A DNA stretch of 8,945 nt from Chloroflexota bacterium (GTDB taxonomy: Bacteria; Chloroflexota; Dehalococcoidia; Lucifugimonadales; JADFKI01), in assembly GCA_022565015.1 (NCBI GenBank), contig JADFKI010000150.1, positions 1-8,945 of the forward strand, read 5' to 3'. Both the position numbers and the translations under genes were made by a program. Each line of letters starts with the position of its first letter. Position 1 is the first letter of the stretch. Below the pieces are notes generated by a model. The model searched no databases. It was given only the letters and a program-made list of their open reading frames with translations, and had not been told where the DNA came from. Shown one piece after another: positions 1 to 6,051 of the stretch.

Positions 1-1
1 A

Positions 2-484
2 ATAGCCTGGAATGACCGCCGAATGGTCTTCGTTCAGCATTTTGAGGGTGGAGACGTTGCCGCGAATAGCGCGCCCCAAATCAGAGCCGACGGTACTCTA
101 TCGCTAGAGCTGACAAAGTTCGCGGATGGCGTGGACATTGCCGGGGTCATAAGCGTTTACTACGACCCGCTGCCAAGCCGGAAGGACCCAGCGCAGATTG
201 AGGCGCTTAGAAGCTACTGCCTTGGCGGGGGCTTCACAACGGTCTGCGACGGGCCCATCGCGAGAGTCCTTAAACCGCCCCCGCCGGGCTCTTTCTACTC
301 GGATTTAGGTCCCGACGCGGTCGTAGCCGAGGCCTGGAGCGAAAACTCCACCGATTTCTCGTTCCTGGCTGAACTCGGTTCATTGGCCACCGAGCCGGGG
401 GTGTACACGGTCGTCGTGTGGCGGGCCAGCGCCGGGCCTCGGCTCACTGAGTCTATTCTTCAGCTGTCTGCCATCCAGCCGTAG
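2..484 (+). CDS. C-terminal part of a probable exported protein of unknown function (partial)
   Basis: The reading frame is open from the left window edge (frame of base 2), so the ATG at 23 is probably internal and the gene begins outside the window. About 160 residues are visible, ending at the TAG at 482-484. The segment looks like beta-rich extracytoplasmic material: an aromatic stretch VFVQHFEGG near the start, alternating hydrophobic strands such as GVISVYYDPLP and GVYTVVVWR, and a pair of cysteines about 11 residues apart (YCLGGGFTTVC) that could form a disulfide. I cannot assign a domain with confidence. The VQHFEGG start faintly recalls the segment after a CAP/SCP-like domain in secreted Chloroflexota proteins, but this is memory-based inference. 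It is followed after 56 bases by a lipoprotein protease on the same strand, consistent with a cell-envelope context. That it is coding is fairly sure; its function is unknown. Confidence 0.75.
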   Translation: MAWNDRRMVFVQHFEGGDVAANSAPQIRADGTLSLELTKFADGVDIAGVISVYYDPLPSRKDPAQIEALRSYCLGGGFTTVCDGPIARVLKPPPPGSFYSDLGPDAVVAEAWSENSTDFSFLAELGSLATEPGVYTVVVWRASAGPRLTESILQLSAIQP

Positions 485-504
485 CAATCAGGCCCGATAG
501 GAGA

Positions 505-534
505 TTGAGGGGTCCCACATGCCGTCTATATAAT
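505..534 (+). promoter_or_regulatory. Sigma-70-type promoter for the HtrA-like gene, leaderless arrangement
   Basis: TTGAGG (505-510, 4/6 to TTGACA) is separated by 18 bases from a perfect TATAAT (529-534). A start site about 7 bases after the -10 box would fall at 541, which is the A of the ATG chosen for the downstream protease. There is no Shine-Dalgarno-like sequence between the -10 box and that ATG, so a leaderless transcript is the simplest reading. Positions and matches are seen directly; function is inferred. Confidence 0.55.
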
Positions 535-540
535 TCTTAC

Positions 541-2424
541 ATGCGGGGTCTTTCTTGGGGCGCGATGACATTAATGGGCCTGATCGTACTGATCGGCTGC
601 CAGTCGACGCCGCAGCCCAACATCGAAGCCACGGTCCAGGCCGCCATCGCCGCAGCGCTGCCCAGAGAAACGGCCTTGCCCGAAATTGACGCCGAGGCCA
701 CCGTCGCGGTGCGGGTCCGGCGAACGGTCGAGGCCATCTCGGCGCAGAAACTGGCCAATACCCCGACTGTTACGGTTACCGCAACTCCTGTTCCCACGAC
801 GACTTCTCTGCCAACGCCAACGCTCACGCCTGTGCCAACGCCTACGAGCAGCCCGCTGCCCAAAGCTACCCTGACGCCCACACCGACGTCCACACCGCGT
901 CCGACCGCCACCCCTACCCTGTCCAAGGTCATAGCTGAAATAAAGCCCGCGGTGGTCCAGATAATCTCCGACGCGGGAACGGGCTCAGGATTTGTGTTTA
1001 GCGAAGATGGATGGGTAGTGACGAACGCCCACGTCGTTGGAAACTCTATGGATGTCGCAGTAATGATAGATGGGCGGACTCCGATCGAGGGAAGGGTTGT
1101 CGGACTTGACGAGGAGGTAGATCTCGCCGTCATTCGACTGGAGGGATTCGAGGGGCTGAAGATATTGACCTTTGGCGACTCCGACGCCGTCAGTGAGGGC
1201 GAGGACGTAGTCGCCATCGGATTCCCTCTCGGCGACATACTCGGCTCGACGGCAACGGTTACGAAGGGAGTCGTGTCGTCGAGACGCTATACGGGCTCCG
1301 TCGAGTACCTTCAGACCGATGCCGCGATTAATCCCGGCAACAGCGGCGGGCCCCTCATTAACACCAGTGGCGAGGTCGTTGGCATCAACACCTCAAGGAT
1401 CGACGTCGCTCTGGGCCGGCAGGTGTTGGGAATCGGCCTGGCGATATCTTCGAATACCGTTCAGAAGCTGCTCCCGGACCTCATGAACGGCAGATTTGTC
1501 CGCGTCTCTGGTGAGGCGGCTCCTGAGAAGTCTTTTGCCACAGGGCCCGACCAAGAGTCCGACTTCCGTTACGTCAGCGACAGGCACTGGTACTCGGTGG
1601 ACGTTGCGGAAGGATGGCGAATAAGCTCAAGCAATCCGGACAGAGTCCTGATCTGGGAGCCCGTCACGGAAAGCGTGATATTGATCGCGGCCGATATTAT
1701 AGACCCGGAAAAGTTTTCCTCAATAAAGAGCTATGTTGCGAGGTGGGAGCCCGGGCCGGCCCCTTCATGGACCGACTTCCGAGTCCTGAACGATGGCCCG
1801 ATTCGCAGCCGTCTGCCGGTCCCGGCCCACGAGTACCTGACGAGGCACCGTAACGATGGCGAGCGTTGGCAGGGCCGCGTGCACTGGTTCGTATTGGGAA
1901 ACTACCTGATTAGCCTGGAGGCCATCGCCGAGAAGCGGCTCTGGGACGAAGAGGCCGATCAGTGGAGCCAGATGCATCAGATTCAGGACTCGTTTGATCC
2001 CTCCGTCTTCACGGATGACGATTCCCTGTTTTCGATCTCACACCCTCCCGAATGGAAGAAGGGTCCTGGGGAGAGTACTGAATACGTCGCAACGCAGTCG
2101 TCCGGCACCGGAATCCTGTGGGTGGAGGTCCGCTCCGGCTCAACGAAAGCGAACGTCGAAGAGTACGGCGACAGCGTCGAGCTGACGGACCCGAAACTTC
2201 GAGTGTTGTCGCGTGGGAAGGTGTTTGAACGGCGACCGAATCCAGGCTACAGGATTGATTACGAAGGGTCTGTGGAGGACGGCGGCGCCGTTCGCGGCGC
2301 CCTGCTTTTGACGCTCAGTGGTGATGCCGCCATCTGGCTCACAGTTCAGAGCGAGCTGTCTGATTGGGCAGACCTGGAGCCCACGGTGGAGCGTATTCTG
2401 TCGCGATTCGCGGTGGCGCCCTAA
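541..2424 (+). CDS. HtrA-like trypsin-family (S1C) serine protease, lipoprotein, with tandem C-terminal modules
   Basis: 627 residues from ATG 541. This start is preferred over TTG 505 (12 codons upstream) because it directly begins a signal peptide: MRG, a hydrophobic core, then the lipobox LIGC with the lipidated Cys at residue 20. The mature protein would be anchored outside the cytoplasmic membrane. Residues ~75-128 form a Thr/Pro-rich spacer. A trypsin-like S1C domain follows (~129-320) with a complete catalytic triad: His164 in TNAHVV, Asp194 in VDLAVI and Ser268 in PGNSGGP. No PDZ domain follows, unlike DegP/DegS. Instead there are ~300 residues that look like two similar alpha/beta modules (~343-487 and ~493-627). 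Each opens with a beta segment plus a Trp (SVDVAEGW, SISHPPEW) and ends with a helix closing on SF/RF. This resembles tandem PsbP/Mog1-like folds, which is an inference. Expected role: surface protein quality control or processing. The stop codon overlaps that of the convergent gene. Confidence 0.93.
   Translation: MRGLSWGAMTLMGLIVLIGCQSTPQPNIEATVQAAIAAALPRETALPEIDAEATVAVRVRRTVEAISAQKLANTPTVTVTATPVPTTTSLPTPTLTPVPTPTSSPLPKATLTPTPTSTPRPTATPTLSKVIAEIKPAVVQIISDAGTGSGFVFSEDGWVVTNAHVVGNSMDVAVMIDGRTPIEGRVVGLDEEVDLAVIRLEGFEGLKILTFGDSDAVSEGEDVVAIGFPLGDILGSTATVTKGVVSSRRYTGSVEYLQTDAAINPGNSGGPLINTSGEVVGINTSRIDVALGRQVLGIGLAISSNTVQKLLPDLMNGRFVRVSGEAAPEKSFATGPDQESDFRYVSDRHWYSVDVAEGWRISSSNPDRVLIWEPVTESVILIAADIIDPEKFSSIKSYVARWEPGPAPSWTDFRVLNDGPIRSRLPVPAHEYLTRHRNDGERWQGRVHWFVLGNYLISLEAIAEKRLWDEEADQWSQMHQIQDSFDPSVFTDDDSLFSISHPPEWKKGPGESTEYVATQSSGTGILWVEVRSGSTKANVEEYGDSVELTDPKLRVLSRGKVFERRPNPGYRIDYEGSVEDGGAVRGALLLTLSGDAAIWLTVQSELSDWADLEPTVERILSRFAVAP
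760..924 (+). repeat. Low-complexity Thr/Pro-rich linker coding segment
   Basis: This segment encodes about 55 residues made largely of Thr and Pro in TPT/PTP units, written in degenerate ACN and CCN codons, so the DNA is quasi-repetitive without being an exact tandem repeat. It lies between the lipid anchor region and the protease domain and most likely acts as an extended spacer lifting the enzyme off the membrane or through a cell wall layer. Such linkers are frequent in Chloroflexota secreted proteins. Confidence 0.8.
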
Positions 2425-3323
2425 AAGGCCGACTCTTGCCTGGCCTGAAAGCCGCTGCCTTCGTAAATGGCCTTCGCGGGCAGGTCCATGAGCCCGGTGA
2501 GGTCAGTACCAGGGTTCGCTTCCAGGAAGCTGCCCACTATCCGGTAACCGAAGCTGTACCCGGCCCACTGAGGTATCCTGTCGTTGTCGCCAAAGAGAAT
2601 TCTTCGTATTTCGATTGGGTCGGAGACGCCGAGCCTGCGATGTACGCGGCGCCAAACTACCGCCTCCCGGCTGTCGAACGGCGCTTTTGTCCACAGGGGC
2701 TCGATGTCCGGCAGGACCTGCGATGCAAAGGTGTCCGCCAGGCCCTCGGCGATTAAGGCGTCCAGCAGCGTTTCGGGCTCCTGCGTCCTCAAGTAAATAA
2801 GCCTGCCGCCCGAAAGCCCCCTCGGGAACAGCAGGTTCCTCACCAGATGGGCGTATTCGTGCGTAACCGTATGCCTGAGCCAGGTCTGCCAGCCCTCGGT
2901 GGGCCACAGAAATACCATCATCACCTGGGCGCCTAGACTGAATCCCAGTGCGCCGTTCAGCTTATTCACCAACACCGTGCTGTTTCCGTCACCCGGAAGC
3001 AGCACGACGCGCGCGTCGAGGTCGGGGCATGGCAGGTGCTTCGCGCATAATGCCAGCGCATCTTCGACGATGTCCCTCGGCGCACCCGACTCGAGATCGC
3101 TCACCGCTTCCAGGAGCTCTTTGGGGTTCGGGTCACCAAGCTGCGACACAGCCGACCTCTCCCCCAGGTCGATGAAGGATGAATGCAGGTTCGAAAGCAG
3201 GTCCCTGATATAGCTGCGAAGACCCTGTTCCAGCTTGTCCACGGCCTCCTCGAAGGGGAGCCCCAACGCCTGCCTGGCCGACTTTGCAATCACCTTATAG
3301 GCGGGTATCACTGCGATGCTCAA
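2421..3323 (-). CDS. Predicted zinc-dependent protease, DUF2268 type
   Basis: 300 residues. The start is TTG at 3323-3321, supported by a strong Shine-Dalgarno AAAGGAG 7 bases upstream; the nearby ATG and GTG triplets are out of frame. The sequence carries a zinc metalloprotease signature, HEYAH (HExxH, His155, Glu156, His159), followed 34 residues later by EGLAD, whose Glu193 is the likely third zinc ligand. The pairing of THEYAHLVRN with an EGLA motif matches the DUF2268 family of predicted Zn-dependent proteases (YjaZ-like in Bacillus). No signal peptide or membrane segment is evident, so a cytoplasmic location is likely. Length and motif placement look complete. The substrate is unknown for the family. 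The gene is divergent from pyrG and convergent with the HtrA-like gene, with a 4-base overlap of stop codons. The TTG start and strong ribosome site suggest that translation is tuned through start-codon choice. Confidence 0.88.
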   Translation of the reverse strand: MSIAVIPAYKVIAKSARQALGLPFEEAVDKLEQGLRSYIRDLLSNLHSSFIDLGERSAVSQLGDPNPKELLEAVSDLESGAPRDIVEDALALCAKHLPCPDLDARVVLLPGDGNSTVLVNKLNGALGFSLGAQVMMVFLWPTEGWQTWLRHTVTHEYAHLVRNLLFPRGLSGGRLIYLRTQEPETLLDALIAEGLADTFASQVLPDIEPLWTKAPFDSREAVVWRRVHRRLGVSDPIEIRRILFGDNDRIPQWAGYSFGYRIVGSFLEANPGTDLTGLMDLPAKAIYEGSGFQARQESAF

Positions 3324-3330
3324 TCCACAT

Positions 3331-3337
3331 CTCCTTT
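3331..3337 (-). promoter_or_regulatory. Ribosome binding site deciding the TTG start of the DUF2268 gene
   Basis: On the minus strand, AAAGGAG matches the anti-Shine-Dalgarno over seven bases and sits 7 bases before the TTG at 3323-3321. No other in-frame ATG/GTG/TTG lies near it. The site overlaps the TAA (3338-3336) that ends a short open frame just upstream, an arrangement typical of translationally coupled genes. Confidence 0.75.
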
Positions 3338-3461
3338 AGGGTCTGCCAATCAATGTTACATCACGTACCGTCTCGCCGTTAATCATCGAGAACTCCACCG
3401 GCAGGGCCCATTCCAGAACCCTGCGCCGTAAGTTGCCCGTGCCGTTGTCGGCCCTGGCGCA
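3336..3461 (-). pseudogene. Possible remnant 3' end of a coding sequence upstream of the DUF2268 gene
   Basis: On the minus strand, 41 codons are open between TAA 3464-3462 and TAA 3338-3336. The conceptual translation looks protein-like toward its end, containing EWALPVEFS and then MINGETVRDVTLIGRP. There is no plausible start with a ribosome site; the only candidate starts are a GTG 20 codons and an ATG 16 codons before the stop. Its stop overlaps the Shine-Dalgarno of the next gene, as expected for the end of an operon partner. Either this is the decayed end of a lost gene or a chance open frame; I do not recognise it. Confidence 0.2.
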
Positions 3462-3519
3462 TTAGTTGCCGACTCTTCCCTACCCCCGCAGCCAATTCAA
3501 TAAATCATGGACGTCTGCC

Positions 3520-3536
3520 CTTCCGGTATCTTCCGG
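3520..3536. repeat. Two direct copies of CTTCCGG one helical turn apart
   Basis: CTTCCGG occurs at 3520-3526 and 3530-3536, a 10-base repeat period, ending 17 bases before the -35 box of the promoter at 3554-3583. Same-face direct repeats just upstream of a promoter are compatible with an activator or repressor site for pyrG; the functional reading is inference. Confidence 0.35.
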
Positions 3537-3553
3537 CTGATGCTAGGATTGAA

Positions 3554-3583
3554 TTGACAACGATTTCTCAACGGCCCTATACT
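3554..3583 (+). promoter_or_regulatory. Strong sigma-70-type promoter upstream of pyrG
   Basis: TTGACA (3554-3559, perfect -35) is followed after 18 bases by TATACT (3578-3583, 5/6 to TATAAT). This is the best promoter match seen in the window. The predicted transcript start is near 3588-3590, which gives pyrG an untranslated leader of about 275 bases if translation starts at 3865. The promoter points toward pyrG and away from the DUF2268 gene. Confidence 0.65.
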
Positions 3584-3589
3584 TTCCAC

Positions 3590-3864
3590 AGCACTCATTA
3601 GAGGGGAAGCCGCCAGCCATTGGTTAGCATTGCTCGATTGAAAATAGAAAGGCCGGCATGAGCTTGCGAGAGTTATATTCTCTCGCCGTGCCAGGCTCCC
3701 TTCTCGAACTGCCCCTCTCGCCACTCCTCGGATTATCAGGTCTTTATTGGAAACTCCGGGTGATGCTGTGCCCTATTCGAGGTGTGGAGCCGTATATCAA
3801 CCACCGTGCGTTCCACATCCCGACTCCGCGATTCTCTGAACATACTAGTGAAGGGCTATCAACT
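3590..3864 (+). promoter_or_regulatory. Structured leader of pyrG, candidate regulatory RNA (function unknown)
   Basis: About 275 bases between the predicted transcript start and the pyrG ATG. Direct inspection shows several complementary segments. A perfect 7-bp hairpin pairs GCGAGAG (3666-3672) with CTCTCGC (3680-3686) around loop TTATATT. A second copy of CTCTCGCC lies at 3715-3722 and could compete for the same partner. AGAGGGG (3600-3606) is complementary to CCCCTCT (3712-3718), which overlaps that second copy. GGCTCC plus CTCGAA (3694-3699, 3703-3708) pair with TTCGAG plus GGAGCC (3776-3781, 3786-3791), giving two 6-bp helices around a small internal loop. I recognise no known riboswitch class, T-box or tRNA. 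Alternative reading: from ATG 3658, which has AAAGG 5 bases upstream, the region is open in frame with pyrG and could encode a 69-residue extension. The family's usual N-terminus argues against that. Confidence 0.35.
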
Positions 3865-5529
3865 ATGACCAAGTACATATTTGTAACGGGCGGTGTCGTT
3901 AGCTCCGTGGGCAAGGGCATCAGCGTCGCTTCTCTGGGTAGAATCCTGAAGAGTCGCGGCGTATCCGTGTCGGTCCTCAAGCTGGACCCTTATCTCAACG
4001 TGGACCCGGGAACGATGTCACCGTTCCAGCATGGCGAGGTCTTCGTGACCAAGGATGGCTGTGAGACCGACCTGGACCTCGGCCACTACGAGCGCTTCAT
4101 AGACCTGGACCTCACACGCTCTTCCAATGTGACGGCTGGTCAGATCTATAGCGACATCATATCCAGAGAGCGCAAGGGGGAGTTCCTCGGAGGAACGATA
4201 CAGGCGATACCTCACGTCACGGACGCCATCAAGGAGCGCATTCGCGGCCTGGCGGAAGAGAGTCAAGCAGAGGTCATAATCGTCGAAGTAGGCGGTACCG
4301 TCGGCGACATAGAAGGCCTGCCGTTTTTGGAGGCCATACGGCAGATGCGCAACGAGGTGGGGAGAGACAACGTCTTCTACATACATGTGACCTTCCTACC
4401 GTACATATCCGCGACAGATGAGCTTAAGAGCAAGCCCACTCAGCACAGCGTGCGCGAGCTTCGCTCCATCGGGATTCAGCCCGACGCGATAATCTGTCGT
4501 AGCGACCACGAGGTGAGCGAGGAGATCAAACGAAAGATAACCGTTCACTGCGATGTCGCGGCGCGAGGAGTCATTACGCTTCCGACTGTCGAAACGGTGT
4601 ACGAGGTCCCTCTCATCCTGGAGGAAGAGGGGCTTGGAAACCTTATAGTCGAGACCCTGAACATACGCACAAATGGGAGAGATATGGTCGAATGGCGCCG
4701 GATGGTGACCGCTCTGAAGGCTCCCAAGCAGGTGCTTTCCATAGCCGTGGTCGGCAAGTATGTCAACCTACGGGACTCATATATATCCGTTAAAGAGGCT
4801 CTGATACACGCGGGACTGGTCCACGAATGCGACGTCGAAGTGAAATGGGTCAACTCCGAGGACGTTGAAGAGTTCGGCCCCGACGAGTATCTGAAGTCGG
4901 TCCAGGGCATCGTGGTTCCGGGAGGGTTCGGGAGCCGCGGCGTGGAGGGCATGATCGATACCGTGCGTTACGCGCGAAATCACCATGTTCCTTATCTGGG
5001 GCTATGCCTGGGCCTACAGGTAATGGTCATAGACGTCGCCCGAGCGCTCCTTGGGAGAAAATACGCCAACACGACAGAGTGCGACCCGGATACCCCCGAT
5101 CCGGTGATCGACATCATGCCCGATCAGAAAAACGTTACTCAGAAGGGCGGTACGATGAGGCTCGGCGTATATCCTTGCGATGTGGTCAAGGAGAGTTGGG
5201 CCTCCAGGGCATATGACGAGCCAAGGGTTTACGAGAGGCATCGCCACAGGTTCGAGTTTAACAACAGCTACAAGGAAGAGCTCGAAGCGGCGGGACTTTG
5301 GCCCACTGGGCTATCTCCCGACGGAAATCTTGTGGAGATCATGGAGATGGTGGGGCAGCCGTTCATGGTGGGTACGCAGTTCCATCCAGAGTTCCTTTCC
5401 CGGCCCGATCGGCCACATCCGCTATTTAGGGAGTTTATCGGTGCTTCAAAAAGGACACTTAGAGAAGGTGGTCAGCACGCGATGCCTCTTGAAGAATCGG
5501 ATTCAATTATAGATATGGAAAGGGTGTAG
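3865..5529 (+). CDS. pyrG: CTP synthase (glutamine hydrolysing)
   Basis: 554 residues, close to the ~545 usual for the family. It converts UTP to CTP using ATP and glutamine in the cytoplasm, the last step of de novo pyrimidine nucleotide synthesis. The N-terminal synthase domain (1-~270) starts with the family signature MTKYIFVTGGVVSSVGKG, including the P-loop, then KLDPYLNVDPGTMSPFQHGEVFV, where the Mg/ATP-binding region lies, and EVGGTVGDIE. The C-terminal class I glutamine amidotransferase domain (~290-540) has PGGFGSRG, the nucleophile Cys381 in GLCLGLQ, and His507/Glu509 in FHPEF. All key residues are present. The start at ATG 3865 is chosen because it aligns with the family N-terminus and has GAAGGG at 3850-3855, 9 bases upstream. 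An in-frame ATG at 3658 would add 69 non-homologous residues. A short non-conserved tail follows the glutaminase domain. It is transcribed from its own promoter at 3554-3583. Confidence 0.97.
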   Translation: MTKYIFVTGGVVSSVGKGISVASLGRILKSRGVSVSVLKLDPYLNVDPGTMSPFQHGEVFVTKDGCETDLDLGHYERFIDLDLTRSSNVTAGQIYSDIISRERKGEFLGGTIQAIPHVTDAIKERIRGLAEESQAEVIIVEVGGTVGDIEGLPFLEAIRQMRNEVGRDNVFYIHVTFLPYISATDELKSKPTQHSVRELRSIGIQPDAIICRSDHEVSEEIKRKITVHCDVAARGVITLPTVETVYEVPLILEEEGLGNLIVETLNIRTNGRDMVEWRRMVTALKAPKQVLSIAVVGKYVNLRDSYISVKEALIHAGLVHECDVEVKWVNSEDVEEFGPDEYLKSVQGIVVPGGFGSRGVEGMIDTVRYARNHHVPYLGLCLGLQVMVIDVARALLGRKYANTTECDPDTPDPVIDIMPDQKNVTQKGGTMRLGVYPCDVVKESWASRAYDEPRVYERHRHRFEFNNSYKEELEAAGLWPTGLSPDGNLVEIMEMVGQPFMVGTQFHPEFLSRPDRPHPLFREFIGASKRTLREGGQHAMPLEESDSIIDMERV

Positions 5530-6016
5530 ACGAATTCGGCTCAATATGATAAGTTATTAATGTAATCCCCTTCACGTTTCTTCCGAAGACGTTGTTTGCT
5601 TTAGCGATTTCCGTTGGTCAGTGTGCGTGTGGAAAAAGTCGCGGTAATCTTCTCAGATCGGTGTTTGCATCCCGGAGGATTTAGGCGCCTCTAATGTTAA
5701 GAGGTTTGCCGTCTGTTGAAGCCGTGCTTTCATCGTTGGGCTTTCGCGAAGTAAATGGAAGGTCTTTCTCAAAACGACCATCAAGATAGGGAACCATTCG
5801 AATTAGGCGACACTCCCAGACTTCGATTCCATCACGCAGTCGAATACTACCTGAAGCGGATTGACGCCTCATTGAGCCAAGTACGTTCCTAAACTAAGAG
5901 AGACTCCCCCTGATAAGACTGAGGAGCGCCCAAGCCTCGCCGCTATCAAGCGCCACGCATAATCTAACGAAGCACCGTAAGTCTTTAACATTATCGGAAA
6001 TTGTGTTTCAAGAAAG
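5530..6016. other. AT-richer interval between pyrG and rho without a confident gene
   Basis: This ~490-base stretch is visibly lower in GC than the flanking genes. No tRNA, known riboswitch or convincing intrinsic terminator was seen. A GGAGG occurs at 5674-5678, and a small imperfect hairpin lies at 5684-5710 (CCTCT/AGAGG with outer GGC/GCC). Several short protein-like frames overlap: plus strand 5694-5789 (31 aa, starting MLRGLPSVEAVLSS), plus strand 5755-5892 (45 aa, containing FHHAVEYYLKRIDASLS), and minus strand 5681-5872 (63 aa, containing DGIEVWECRLIRM). None has a well-spaced ribosome site, and the minus frame has a low GC at third codon positions (about 40%, well below the neighbours), so none is called. 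The two plus frames would join into one ~65-residue frame if one base were removed near the AAAA at 5771-5774. Confidence 0.5.
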
Positions 6017-6045
6017 TTGTAGCCTGATGATTTCAGGTTATGGAG
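6017..6045 (+). promoter_or_regulatory. Hairpin abutting the rho ribosome binding site
   Basis: CCTGA (6023-6027) pairs with TCAGG (6033-6037) around loop TGATT. The stem can extend outward through A-U, U-A and G-U pairs to about 6017/6043, covering the first bases of the GGAG Shine-Dalgarno (6042-6045) and the upstream ATG at 6040. GGAG lies 6 bases before ATG 6052 and so decides that start. The structure could modulate rho translation; this is inference from base pairing only. Confidence 0.35.
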
Positions 6046-6051
6046 AAAGAA

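Noticed and set aside
537..1238. Long minus-strand frame of 233 codons opposite the HtrA-like gene
   Set aside because: Its Val/Gly-rich product is the mirror of the Thr/Pro linker and it lies wholly inside a gene with an intact catalytic triad; no ribosome site.
3590..3864. 6S RNA, T-box or tRNA in the pyrG leader
   Set aside because: No T-loop GTTCRA with proper stems, no T-box core sequence, and no single long rod with a central bubble characteristic of 6S RNA could be laid out by eye.
5570..5600. Intrinsic terminator after pyrG
   Set aside because: Only a 4-bp stem (TCTT/AAGA) without a following U-run; far too weak to call.
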